Assembly (NCBI RefSeq): GCF_000715075.1
Contig: NC_134103.1
Span: 73,657,519-73,721,518 of the forward strand
From: Nicotiana tabacum
Taxonomy: Eukaryota; Streptophyta; Magnoliopsida; Solanales; Solanaceae
Length of the DNA stretch: 64,000 nt
Direction: 5' to 3'
The position numbers and the translations under genes were made by a program. Positions 35,153-47,184 of this stretch are shown here, piece after piece. The notes beneath the pieces are model-generated. The model was not told the origin of the DNA. It saw only the letters and a program-made list of their open reading frames with translations, and did not search any database. Position 1 is the stretch's first letter, and the number at the start of each line of letters is the position of its first letter.

Positions 35153-35283
35153 CCTGAGCCGAGAGTCTCTGGAAATAGCCTCTCTACCTGCATAAGGTAG
35201 GGGTAAGGTTTGCGTACACACTAGCCTCCCCAGACCCTATATGTAGGAATATGCCGGGCAATGTTGTTGTTGTTGTTGTTATT
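35153..35283 (+). mobile_element. 5'-truncated SINE ending in TTG repeats, MATE intron 5
   Basis: It contains aatagcctctctacctgcat, ggtaggggtaaggtttgcgt and tagcctccccagaccctat, then six TTG units (35262-35281). A TTG-repeat tail is the hallmark of the tobacco TS SINE family. The tRNA-related head is missing. It lies between exons 5 and 6, in the orientation opposite to the gene. Confidence 0.8.
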
Positions 35284-36041
35284 TTCGTGAACTTAGTTGC
35301 CTGGATTTGTGAGAAAATTTGTATATTCATGTACCACGAAAGTATATCAATCAGTAAAATTTAAAGAGAAATGTACCGAGTAGAACAGGTTGGATGCCAT
35401 TAAGAAACATGATAGCTGCAAGAAATGTAGCCTAGTTTTGATGTCTCCCTTATCACATGCTGCTCATTTGTGAATAATCTTGGAAACTCTTTTTTGGTAG
35501 CTAATATTGTAGCTGAGAATACAAGGCCAATTACTGCTGATATCAAAACATTGACTGAAATTGAGAATTTTGCAGCTTTTGGATTTCCAGCTCCTAATTC
35601 ATTAGAAACTCTCACACTGCAATGCCAGAATAATCTCGGGGTAAGGTAGATTTCCAACCAAATGGGGGAAAATTTGTTGAATAGAAGCAGAAAAATGTTA
35701 TCATCCGAGTTAGTTTTGCTAACGAAAATCGTGTAAAGGTTACATGCTTTAAAACCATTACTCCTACTATGTTTCTTGGACTGTTTTCATTCTTTTTCTT
35801 GTGGTTTATTCGACCTTCTTCCGCTATGCATTGTTAAGGTGAGGCAACTAACCTGGTTGAAGATGTGAAACCATAGGCGACAGTCAGTGTCCATAGTTGC
35901 AAGCCGATGCTGCCATATCCAGATCAGTTGGTTAACAAATAGGATTGGTAGTGAAAGAGAAAATCAAGAATCAAAATTTGTGAGACAAGAAATGGGAGGT
36001 TATCTCAAAAACTGTTAAACCGAGAGGTGAAGGATGTAAAG

Positions 36042-36222
36042 TACAGTCAGACTTTTCTATAACAGAATCGCTATACAACAACCATTCACTATAAAAGTCA
36101 GGCTTCTTTTGGAACCAACTTCCATGCTATGTTATAATATATGTTCTCTATAACAGCACTTCGCTACAACAACCAAATGTTTTTTGGAACAAACGAGACT
36201 GTTATAGAGAGGTTTGACTGTA
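36042..36222. mobile_element. TA-target MITE in MATE intron 3
   Basis: The left end TACAGTCAGACTTTTCTATA mirrors the right end, which reads TACAGTCAAACCTCTCTATA on the other strand; TA is duplicated on both sides. The CAGTCAAACC-type end resembles pogo/Emigrant-type MITEs. Interior non-coding. Confidence 0.8.
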
Positions 36223-37055
36223 TCTCAAGAATGTAGTCACTATGGAGCAACATTGTACTAACCAGATCGATATGGCGTCAACAGAAGTTGTAGCATTTTT
36301 AAAGCCTCCTACCATCAGAATCACTGCTGTGAAGTACCAAAACTCTAAACTGCCACCATTCAATTAGCCACATCAAAAAAATGATACAAGTTGAACATTA
36401 CTCAAGTCTAGTACAAACTTTTCGAGGTTCCATTCACAACTTACCACACCATTATTGCAGAGGCAAGTGATAGCTTCAAGAAGTTAGTCAATGACTTGAA
36501 AGCGAGACACGAAAAACCAGTCCATGCCTCGGGAAAATAGCCCGAGATTATGTAAATAAACTGAGCAATGTCCAAAAGCCACCAAGAAACATTTCCAGCA
36601 ATTGCAGCACCAAAAAGGCCCCACCCTGCCTTTACTACAAGAATCCAATTTAGCAATACATGTACTGCCAAACCTCCCATTGAAGTGATGGCCATGAACC
36701 AAACTTTACTCTGAGATTGCAGAAACTTTTGCATAGGAAAGTTGAGTGCATATGCAAACATTTGAGGAATGATCCAAATTGCATATTTTCCTGCAAGATG
36801 AGATATGTCTTTATCTTGATGTAGGAGCTTTAGTATTGGCGAGGTGAAGACGAACATTGGCGTGAGCAACAAAGACGTAAATCCAGTAATGATCCATGAC
36901 CTCTGCAAGTAAACTCCAAGCATGTTGAACTGTCCTGCTCCGACTGCTTGACCACAAAGTGTTGCCAGAGCACTTGCCATCCCTAACTAATACCCAAAGA
37001 GTTAACAATGCAAAGAAATCTTTAATGAAAAGATCCAAATCATGTTAAACTTAGA

Positions 37056-37196
37056 TACAGTCAAACTTCCCTATAACAAACATCCTCAATAGCAACACTT
37101 CAATAAACGGCCAAGTTTACTTTGGAACTAATTTTTCATGCTATGTTATAATATATGTTCTCTATAGACAAGGCTGTTATAGAGAGTGTTTGACTC
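37056..37196. mobile_element. Second copy of the same MITE in MATE intron 1
   Basis: Begins tacagtcaaacttccctata and shares catgctatgttataatatat with the copy at 36042. The right end is slightly decayed (tttgactcc instead of tttgactgta). It lies between exons 1 and 2. Confidence 0.78.
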
Positions 37197-37670
37197 CAGG
37201 GCAAGCGAGTTTTGTGGGTTCAAGTGAACCTATTGTTTTTTGGCTCGAACTATGAGAACATATGATATAATAAAGTCATAATGATTCTGAATCCACTAAC
37301 TCTAGATCCTATTGTCGTCTATGTTATTAACAAGTTCAGGATGGAAAGTATAATTTTCATTTGAAGATTATTTCAAAGGGTCCAAAAGCAATTAAAGAGG
37401 AGCTTATTATCATACCATGACACCATAGACAAAGCCTGCTATAACATTATGAACTTCTGAGACTGCAGCAAGCTCTAAATCTCCCAATCTTCCAGCAAAG
37501 GCAGCTGTGACAAACTCAAGGGAGAACAAAGAGACTGCATTTAAAATAGCTGGTCCTGCTATTTGCCACACCTTCTTTGCTTCAACACACCATTTCTTGG
37601 CTATCTTTTTCTTTAGCTGAATGTCACCATCAGTTTCATGGCTGCCTATTTCAAAGGTCTTTTGTTCCAT

Positions 37671-38909
37671 TTTAGAACCTGATGCTTGAAAATCTGTTGT
37701 TTTCTCTCTTTTACCTTTAAAAATGAATCATTGGATTCCCCCCTTTATGTCAAAACTAACTATACTAAAGAATTCAACACCCTGGAAATTTCACATGAAT
37801 TGTCTAAGAAAAAAGGTGGATGTTTCTTTATTAGAAGTATAGTCAAAGTTATGTCTATTATATTATTATATGTATACATGTTCCTCCTTGTCTTTGTGTC
37901 TATTATTTATACAAATCATCTGCAAATTGAGTTATTAATCTATGGGTTTACAAAGTTCTAAAACATAATTTTGGCAGGTTATATGAGTTGGGTTTGGTAT
38001 GCATAGTTATATCAAATATAATATTAATGTATAATAATATCCTGTCTGTTTCATGAGGTGTAAAAGATTTTCAAATTTGGGCTCCTCTGACCCTTTTTAT
38101 TGACCAAGGACAATTTGGTAATATACTGTACATTGTCCTGTCAAATATAATATTAATGTATAATAATATCATGTCTGTTTCATGAGGTGTATAATAATAT
38201 ACTGCCCATTTTTATTGACCAAGGACAATAAGAAAAGATTATTGAAAATAGACAATAGGAGTTTAGTTGGCTAAGACCCCAACTTGTTGCCATTCAAACA
38301 GACTCTAATTCAATGCACACAGCAGAATCAAACTGAATTTAAGTTATATATATCGACCATGTACAGTATCAATGTAATTTAATCTATCATTATAGGTTAC
38401 TTATCATTTTATCACTAGTTAATATTCATCAAAACTATTACGTATAATAACCTTATAACTGACTCGATTTATAACTAATAAAAAAACTGAAGTTGGCATC
38501 CTTGACATAAGACTCTGACTAGTTTCCATTCAAAGTTCAAACAGACTCTTAACTCATGGAACATTTTCATTTCCAACTTTTTGGAATTTGTTATAACAAA
38601 TCAAGAATTAAAAAAAAAATTGACATTGACATACTTGACTTTAGTTCCCATTAGGTCCTTGAATCTTTTCAGGAAATTAGCAGTTTCACTTGAGTGGATT
38701 ACCTTAAAAAAGGCATATGTCGATTTTTCTTAAATGGTTCGCAAAATGCACTAATGTTCAATTTGGCAAAGAATAATAACATCTCAGAGAATTTATTCAT
38801 TATTTGTTTACCAATTAGCTCCATGTTCAAGAACGGCTGACAAAATAACGGGCTTAGTTGAACCTACAAAACTCGCTTTAAATCGAAAAAACAAGCCGAC
38901 ACGAATAGC
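37671..38909. other. MATE upstream region with a local duplication
   Basis: No gene. Presumably holds the MATE promoter. Positions 38012-38041 recur at 38141-38170 (tcaaatataatattaatgta and onward), and tttttattgaccaaggacaa recurs at 38095 and 38210, so a segment of about 120 bp is tandemly duplicated with a small deletion in the second copy. The rest is AT-rich. Confidence 0.6.
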
Positions 38910-39545
38910 CGAGAATAGGTAGGTCTCAAATCCTACCGGGGCCGTTATTGGACTTTTAGTGACGACATATATGACTTTTAGTGGCGACTAAAGTTGCCAC
39001 AAAACATAAATAGGTAGGTCGACTGGCGCCATCATTGGACTTTTAATGGCGACATAATTAGCTTTTAAGGACGACTAAAGTTGCTACAAAAGTAAATAGG
39101 TACGTCGTTAATTCTACAGGCGCCGTTATTGGACTTTTAGGCAACCAAAGTGCTTAGTTGTGGTTTCTAATGGCCCACTATTTACAAGGGCAACCAAATC
39201 GACCTTTAGTGGCGACCTAATCGACATTTAGTGGCGACCAAATTTGCCGCAAAAAGCAGGTCGCGAATTCTACAAGCGTCGTTATTGGACATTTTAGTGG
39301 CGACTATGCTTGCCAAAAAAGGTGGGTCACCAATTCTACCGGCGCCGTTAATGGGACTTTTAGTGGTGACATAATTGACTTTTAATGGCCGACTGAAGTT
39401 GCCAGAAAAGGTGTCGCTAATTCTATTGTGCCTTATTGGACTTTTAGTGGCGATGTGATTGACCTTTAGTGGCACCTTAGTTGCCACAAAAAGTAAATAG
39501 ATAGGTCACTAATTGTAGTGGCATCGTTATTGAACGTTTAGTGAC
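38910..39545. repeat. Diverged repeats with ttttagtggcgac words, CACTA-subterminal-like
   Basis: About seven diverged units of 80-100 bp, each carrying gccgttattggacttttagt and gtggcgac...aaagttgccacaaaa. Dense direct and inverted copies of tagtggcgac are typical of subterminal regions of plant CACTA transposons, as I recall. No CACTA terminal repeat and no transposase are visible, so this would be a fragment. It ends exactly where the truncated Tat-3 begins. Confidence 0.55.
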
Positions 39546-42500
39546 GAAATAGCAGTTGAATCAGAAGAATGACGAAGATGATGACTATAGGGTCCCTCGA
39601 TCCTTCGTGGTCCCCGATGATTCCGACGCTACCCAATCAACGGTCGAATAACTGGAGCAAATCATGCTAATCGAATATCTACCCGAGCGAAAGGTATACC
39701 TGGGCACGAGGTTAGATCCCGAGCTCAGAAAAAAGCTTATTCAATTTCTTATAGCTAACATGAACTGTTTCGCTTGGTCTCATCTTGACATAGCAGGGAT
39801 CTCTTCGGAAATAACCACTCATAGACTAAGCTTGAATCCGAAATTCCATCCGGTAAAGCCAAAAAAAAAGGCTCCAGTCCGAGGTCAAACATGCCTTCAT
39901 CAAGGACGAGGTAATCAAACTTCTTAAAATAGGATCCATTCGAGAAGTAAAATACCCCGAATTGCTAACAAATATGATGGTAGTCCCTAAGAAGGGAAAC
40001 AAACTTAGAATGTGTATAGATTATAAAGACCTGAATAAAGCATGCCCTAAGGATTCTTTTCCTTTGCCTAATATCGATCGCATGATCGATGCCACGGCCG
40101 ACCACGAGACTCTCAGTTTTTTCGATGCCTACTCCGGGTACAACCAGATACAGATGAACCCGGAGGATCAGGAAAAGACCTCGTTTATCACTAAGTACGG
40201 TATCTACTGTTATAACGTAATGTCATTCGGTCTAAAAAATACCGGTGCAACTTATCAACGCCTAGTAAACCGAATGTTCGAAAAACAAATAGGAAAATCA
40301 ATAAAAGTTTATATTGATGACATGTTAGTTAAGTCCCTGCGAGCAGAGGACCATTTAAAGCATTTGCAGGAAACTTTCGACATACTGAGGGAGTACAATA
40401 TGAACTCGATTGTCGGGGTTGAACTCAGGCAAGTTTTTGAATTAAATTCAAGTTTAACCCCGAGATCTGGTTAGGTTGGCTCGGGCAAGTTTCTTGGTTT
40501 CATGGTATCCAATCGAGGAATCGAGATCAACCCCGATAAAATCAAAGCTATCGAGGACATCACGATAGTAGATAATGTGAAGGTCGTGCAGAGGCTAACG
40601 GGACGGATAGCCGCCCTAGGACGATTCATTTCGAGATCCTCATATAGGAGCCACCGATTTTTCTCACTACTTAAGAATAAAAGCAACTTTGCATGGACTC
40701 TGAAATGCCAACAGGCTTTGGAGGGACTGAAGCGGTATTTATCGAGTCCGCCTCTACTTCATACCCCGAAAGTGGACGAACAACTTTACTTGTACTTAGC
40801 TGTCTCGGAGGTAGCGGTAAGTGGAGTCCTGGTTCGAGAAGAACGAGGTACGCAATTCCCTATTTATTATGTCAGTCGAACCTTAGGCGAGGCCGAAACT
40901 AGGTATCCACACTTAAAAAAATTAGTGCTTGCTTTAATAAGCGCCTCTAGAAAACTAAAACCATATTTCCAATGTCATCTGATACATGTTGTAACAACTT
41001 ATCCTCTTCGAAGTATTTTGCACAAACCCGAGCTTTTGGGTCGATTGGCCAAATGGGCCATAGAAATTGGCAGGTATGATATTGAGTATCGACCCCGAAC
41101 CTCTATTAAATCTCAAATCTTAGCGGACTTCATGGTTGACTTTACGTCGGACTTCGTACCCGAGATTGAAAGAGAACTACTGATAAAATCGGGTACCTAT
41201 CCGGGAGTTTGGACCCTCTTTACGGATTGAGCCTCGAACACAAAGGGGTTCGGACTAGGCATCGTACTAAAATCGCCCACAGGTAATATAGTTAGAAAAT
41301 CTATCAGAATTACAAAATTGACTAACAATAAGGTCGAGTATGAGGCCATGATTGTAGGTCTCGAACTAGCTAGAAGCTTGGGAGCGGAGGTCGTAGAGGC
41401 TAAGTGTAATTCCCTCCTCGTGGTAAAATAAGTTAACGAGATTTTCGAAGTCCGAAAAGATCGAATGAAGAGGTACTTAGATAAATTACAGGTGACTCTA
41501 CATCGATTTAAGGAATGGAATTTGCAACATGTACCCCGAGAACAGAACAGCGAGACCGACGCCCTTGAAAACTTAGGTTCATTGGTTAAAGATGACGAAC
41601 TCAACTCGGAGACTATCATACAACTCATAAGATCGGTGATCGAAGAAGGTCATGCCGAGATAAACTCCACGAGTCTAACCTGGGATTGGAGAAACAAAGA
41701 TATAGAGTACTTCAAGAACGGGAAGCTTCCATCAGGTCCAAAGGAATCGAGAGCTCTGCGCATAAAGGCAGCACGGTTCACCATGTCCGAAGACGGAACG
41801 CTGTTTAGAAGAACGTTCTATGGACCATTGGCAATATGTTTGATATCGGGAGATACCGATTACATCCTACGGAAAATTCACGAAGGCACTTGTGGAAACC
41901 ATTCTAATGCCGATTCGCTGGTCCACAGAGTAATCAGAGTAGGGTATTATTGGACCGATATGGGAAAGGATCAAGACCAAAAGGATCCTATTAACACTGT
42001 ATCATCCCAGCGGGAACGGACAAGCCGAATCGACCACCAAAACCATCATCCAAAATCTTAAGAAGAGATTGACCGACGCCAAAGGAAAATGGAGAGAAAT
42101 ACTACCTGAGGTCCTATGGGCATACCACACAACATCGAAATCCAGTACCGGAGCAACGCCATTCTCATTGGTTTATGGCGCCGAAGCTCTGATCCCGGTT
42201 GAGGTCAGAGAACCTAGTATCAGGTTTCGATATGCAACAAATGAGTCAAATAACTATACCATGAATATGAGCCTAGAATTGTTGGACGAAAGATGAGAAG
42301 CCGCTCTCGTCCGATTGGCCGCCCAAAAATAGCGGATCGAAAGGTACTATAATCGAAGAACCAATCTTCGACATTTTAAAATCGGGGACTTGGTGCTAAG
42401 GAAGGTCACTCTCAACACCCAAAATCCGAATGAAGGGAAACTGGGTCCAAACTAGGAAGGATCGTATCAAGTTCTCGAAATCGTCAGAAAAGGATCCTAC

Positions 42501-42575
42501 AAGCTCGGTGTGATAAACGGCAAACAACTATCGAGCAATTGGAACGTATCGTACCTAAAACGATACTACTGCTAA
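39546..42575 (+). pseudogene. Tat-3 pol: RT, RNase H, deleted integrase
   Basis: RT is recognisable from MCIDYKDLNKACPKDSF (near 40009) to the YIDDML block (near 40312). At 40403-40475 the coding sequence is replaced by unrelated filler with a stop, after which the RT thumb resumes (VSNRGIEINPDKIKAIED). Both RNase H regions follow, with a stop at 41228-41230 in the second. The integrase zinc-finger start HEGTCGNHSNADSLVH remains (near 41879), but at about 41968 the sequence jumps to the part after the catalytic core, a deletion of about 360 bp relative to Tat-2 that removes the CC half of the finger and two catalytic Asp regions. Terminal stop 42573-42575. Confidence 0.85.
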
Positions 42576-43149
42576 GGTATGACCCCCCCTCCCCCCCATG
42601 TTCATTTATATTTCTAAATTAACCTTTGCATGTATTCGACCAGAAACAAGATGGATTCTTCAACTCAAAGCCTTTAGGTCTGAAAGCACGCGTTGCACTC
42701 TTTTTTCCTTAGACCGGTTTTGTTCCAAATGGGTTTTTCAACGAGGTTTTTAATGAGGAAATCATTGATCGTACTAACTTAGAACAATTCAACAGTATCC
42801 GAGTCCTTTTTACAATCAACCTCGAATACTAGGGAGCATTGCCCTCAAATATTTCAAGTTCGATGCAAGGAAGTTACTTCATGGCAACATGGTATCGATA
42901 GGAAAAATTTGTAAGGGCCAAATGGTCAAATGAACCATGCCCGCATAGTTTGCTCGAGCCCTGGCGCAAAACATGAACACATGTATAATGACTTATAAAG
43001 AGAAATTTCTTCTTCACCGATATCTCATATCTCAGAAAGATTCTTCTACTTCATATTCTCGATCTATTATGTAAACAAGCTTAAGGGCCGACCATGACTG
43101 GAGTTCGAATAATTACCCCATAAATCGGGGACTTCCATCCGAAAAATCA

Positions 43150-44400
43150 ATGAGATAAAGCTCTATAAATCCTAAGGGCTACCTTAATTCGAGTTCGAGA
43201 AATCATCCTCAATCGACTACAAAGCCTAAGGGCTACCTTAATTCGAGTTCGAGAAATCATCCTCACTCGACTCCAACGCCTAAGGGCTACCTTAACTCGA
43301 GTTCGATCAAACCCTCACTCGACTACAAAGCCTAAGGGCTACCTTAACTCAACTTCGAAAAAATCCTCACTCGACTACAAAGCCTAAGGGCTACCTTAAT
43401 TCGAGTTCGAGAAAACACTCACTCGACCATAAAAGCCTAAGGGCTACATTGCTTCGAGTTCGAGCAAACCCTTACTCGACTACAAAGCCTAAGGGCTATC
43501 TTACTTCGAGTTCGAGCAGACACTCACTCGACCATAAAGCCTAAGGGCTACATTACTTCAAGTTCAAGTAAACACTCACTCAACCATAAAGCCTAAGGGC
43601 TGTTAATTTAATTCGAGTTCAAGCAAACACTCACTCGACCATAAAGCCTAAGGGCTACATTGCTTCGAGTTCGAGCAAACCCTCACTCGACTACAAAGCC
43701 TAAAGGCTACCTTACTTCGAGTTCGAGAAAACACTCACTCGACCATAAAGCCTAAGGGCTACATTGCTTCGAGTTCGAGCAAACCCTCACTCGACTACAA
43801 AGTCTAAGGGATATCTTACTTCGAGTTCGAGCAGACACTCACTCGACCATAAAGCCTAAGGGCTACATTGCTTCGAGTGTGAGCAAACCTTCACTCGTCT
43901 ACAAAGCCTAAGGGTTACCTTACTTCTAGTTTGAGCAAACACTCACTCGACTATAAAGCCTAAGGGCTATTATTTTACTTCGAGTTCGAGCAAACACTCA
44001 CTCAACCATAAAGCCTAAGGGCTGCATTACTTCGAGTTCGAACAAACCCTCACTCGACTACAAAGCCTAAGGGCTACCTTACTTCGAGTTCGAGCAGACA
44101 CTCACTCGACCATAAAGCCTAAGGGCTACATTGCTTCGAGTTCGAGCAAACCCTCACTCGACTACAAAGCCTAAGAGCTATCTTAACTCGAGTTCGAGCA
44201 AACACTCACTCGACCATAAAGCCTAAGGACTATTTTTTACTTCGAGTTCGAGCAAATGCTCACTCGACCATAAAGCCTAAGGGCTGTTTTTTACTTCGAG
44301 TTCGAGCAAACGCTCACTCGACTATAAAGCCTAAGGGCTATTTTTTACTTCGAGTCCGAGCAAGCACTCACTCGACCATAAGGCCTAAGGGCTACACTAG
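43150..44400 (+). repeat. Tandem array, about 24 copies of a 50-56 bp unit, in the Tat-3 spacer
   Basis: Each unit reads roughly cttcgagttcgagcaaac, then actcactcgac, then aaagcctaagggctac. Two variants alternate over long stretches: one with cgactacaaag followed by a cctta spacer, the other with cgaccataaag followed by a cattg spacer, giving a ~104-bp dimer. The array fills most of the non-coding region between pol and the antisense ORF. Tat-2 has only about three degenerate units at the same place. Confidence 0.92.
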
Positions 44401-44599
44401 TTCGATTTTGATCAAATTATCTGAACCAGGTCCTTAAGATACAAATTTCACTATTCTATAAGGCAGTAATAAAGAAAGTTTTTATATACATGTCAAAATC
44501 ATTTACAAGGGCAACATGGCCCGATCAAATTTCTTTACAAAAGACCAAAAAGGTCTTATAAGAAATACAAAAATACTAAAAGACTTAGTCCTCGTTGGG

Positions 44600-47184
44600 A
44601 GCAGTGTCTTCGCCCTCGTGGCCCCCTTCACTTTCAGATCCGCTCACACTCCCGGTATCATCATCATCAGGAAAGGCCAACACTCTAGCTTTGGCTTCAA
44701 GCTCCTTAGCTTTCTCGATCTCGGCTGTTAAATCGAAGCCACAAGCATGAATCTCTTCGAGAGTCTCCCTTCGAGACTAGTATTTAGCATGCTTGGCAAC
44801 CCAGTTTGCCCGAGCCTGAGAAACCTCAGCAACCTCATTTGCTCGAATTTGAGTAGCTTCGGCATCAGATTGATAAACGGCCAATATTGTATCAACATTG
44901 GCCATGGTTTTCTCGACCTCCGATTTGGCCGCTGCAAGTTCTGTGGCCAATCTCTCTCGATCAGAATTTGTTGAGTTCAACTAAGACTGGAACTCCTCGA
45001 TTTTCTTGGCTTGCACCAAGGCTTTCTCTTTCAAGCTTAGGATTTGGGTCGAAGCCGAAGCCAGTTGAGTTCGGGCAGTCTCCTTTTCTGGGGCGAGGTG
45101 GTCCATGTTCTTCTTCCATTCCTCGGCCTCCGATTTTACTACGTCCACTTCAGCACGAAGCTGCCTAATCACATCGAACTTTTGCTCGACCTGCGGGACC
45201 AAATTATTAGCCATCACTCCCGAGTCAATATCATTAAATTAAAAGATTCTTTGTACCTGCTCGACCAGCTCAGCTTGTTCTTTACGAGATGCTTCCAGCT
45301 CAGCCCAAAGTCCTTTTACTTCTCCTTCTCTCTGCTCACTGAGAAGCTTTAAGGCATCTCTCTCCTTAGTAAGCCTTCAAACTTCGGCCTCGTACCGGCT
45401 CAGCTCCCCTCGGGATTGGAAAAACGCCTCGTGATAAAGCATAAAAGCCTACAAAAATAAGAAGGGATTATACAAGGAAAGAAAAACACAAGTATAAAAA
45501 TTGGCAAAGAAAGTATGAACTTACCCGATTCAGGGTCTGTTGGGCTTCGTTAAAAAGGTAAGGCGCTCCCACCTCGCTCGAGCTCTTCTTCGGAGACTCC
45601 AAGTCAATCGGACCGGTGACATCTTCTACCCCGATAAAATAACCACGGAAAGGATCCTCTCCTCCATGGACTCCTTCCCCGTGACAAGTCACCACAGCTT
45701 GAGCATCACGTATCATCGATTGGGGAAAATAAGGGAAAGAGGGGTAATCCCCGATCTCTATCTCCCGGAGTAGGTCTCTTTGAGCGCCACTCAAGCTCAG
45801 TTTGTGCACTGGCATCCACCGCCTCTTCGACGATCTCTTTACCCTGAGGTAAAATGTCCTCGGTCTCCCTCTTCTCGGGAACTTGGGTCGAAGTCTCCTC
45901 ATCGACCTCATCAAGCTTGGACGGAGTAGTATCAACTCCCACCGATACCGAAGTATTTTGAGTATCGGTGCTAGCCCGTACACGGGCCAACAACCCGAAA
46001 TCACTTTCTTCTTCTTCTTCATCGTCATCCCTTAAACTCAGGACCGACTCCATAGTCAAAGGGATTGTGTTCACCTTGGGTTTATGAGACGCTCTCTTTT
46101 TGGGTTTTTGACCCTCGGAGTTCGAGGCCCTTTTTCTCTTAATCACCTTCTCCGGTTTTGAGATAGGTGGTAAAACTTCTTCATCACCTGATGGGGGTCT
46201 CATAACCGCATCTTTTACGAGACCTACAAAGAAAGAAAAGTAAGTAAAACTTATGCCTGAAAAAATACTTTAACAATAAGCAAATAGGTGAGCCAAGAAG
46301 AAGGTTTACCATGAGTACGAGCCTTTCACTGGCCCTTTGACAAATTGCGCCATGCGTGCTCGGCATATGTCGACATCGAAACCAAGCTCCTGACCCAGTT
46401 CTCGAGATGGGGAACCGCACCTGGAATCCAAGCAATGGATGTGTCAAGAAAAACACGGATAAGAAAAGATGAAGAAATAAGAACAACAAAAACTGAAAAC
46501 GGAATCACACTTACGGTTCATATTCCATTTCTCGGGAAATGGCATACTCTCAGCCGGGATTAGGTCCGAGGTCTTCACTCGAACAAATCGGCCCATCCAG
46601 CCCCGAACTTTGTCTTCATCTATGCTCGAGGTGAATGCCTTGGTGGCCCGGCGTTAAAGCTTTATCACCCCACCTCGGTAAAGACGAGGGCTATATAATC
46701 TTACGAGGTGGTCGAGGGTGGAGGGAAGCCCGTCGATTTTGCTCACAAAGAAATGGAGCAATATTACAATCCTCCAGAAAGAAGGATATATTTGGATGAG
46801 GGTCACTTGGTACTTCTTGCAGAAGTCAATGATCACCGGATCGAGGGGACCCAGCATGAAAGGATAAGTGTAAATACTCAAGTACCCTTCCACGTGGGTA
46901 GTGATCGCTTCCTCCGGTGCCGGTATCACAACCTCTTTGTTTTCCCAACTACAATCTTTCTTCACCAAATCAAGAAGGCTTTTTGGTATCGAGCATATAT
47001 ATCTCGATACAGGCTCACATCGACCAGCAACCGATGAGGGTTTCTCGACCTTAAAGTCGGAATCGATAACACATCCTCCGGGAATGAGTTCTTCAAGGCG
47101 TGGCTCCACCATCGATTTCTCATCGGCCAACCGAGATGAGGAAGCAGCCTCTTTCTGAGGAACGATTTTAGATATCTTGGCCAT
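44600..47184 (-). CDS. Tat-3 antisense ORF unit, multi-exon
   Basis: Starts at ATG 47184 (MAKISKIVPQKEAASSS) and is closely similar to the Tat-2 antisense ORF over its length: HVEGYLSIYTYPFMLG block, a donor GTAAGT near 46514, a short exon with IAWIPGAVPHLENW (46450-46390, where the acceptor AG appears lost), the basic patch KRKRASNSEGQKPKKRA (near 46130), a further GTAAGT donor at about 45523, and a C-terminal coiled coil. Stops near 46656 and 46350 and several frame changes show decay. Convergent with pol of the same element. Confidence 0.72.

Larger units (their letters stand above)
34253..37670 (-). pseudogene. DETOXIFICATION (MATE) efflux transporter with a one-base frameshift
   Basis: Seven exons with GT-AG junctions: 37670-37416, 36986-36445, 36349-36263, 35909-35853, 35616-35377, 34895-34690, 34348-34253. 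The protein would be about 493 residues, a normal MATE length, with twelve expected membrane helices. Family marks include WQIAGPAILNAVSLFSLEFV, LCGQAVGAGQF, the SVRVSNELGAGNPKAAKF segment typical of plant DTX proteins, and NGIQPVLLGVAVGAGWQ. The family exports organic cations, flavonoids or alkaloids by H+/Na+ antiport at vacuolar or plasma membrane; substrate cannot be read here. In exon 5 (plus strand gaaa, 35421-35424) there is one base too many: frame SKLGYI stops soon, while AAIMFLNGIQPV continues in the next frame, and the exon 5/6 phases agree only without the extra base. It is either a recent pseudogene or a sequence error. Confidence 0.85.

Noticed and set aside
35400..35470. Explaining the MATE frame jump by a tiny intron or alternative acceptor
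   Set aside because: An acceptor-like ttcttgcag is present, but no donor exists at a workable distance in the exon and the protein similarity continues on both sides, so a one-base insertion is simpler.
43150..44400. Regularly spaced repeats that might look like a CRISPR array
   Set aside because: Spacers are not unique: the whole unit is repeated with small variations, and the locus is inside a plant retrotransposon. It is a tandem satellite-type array.
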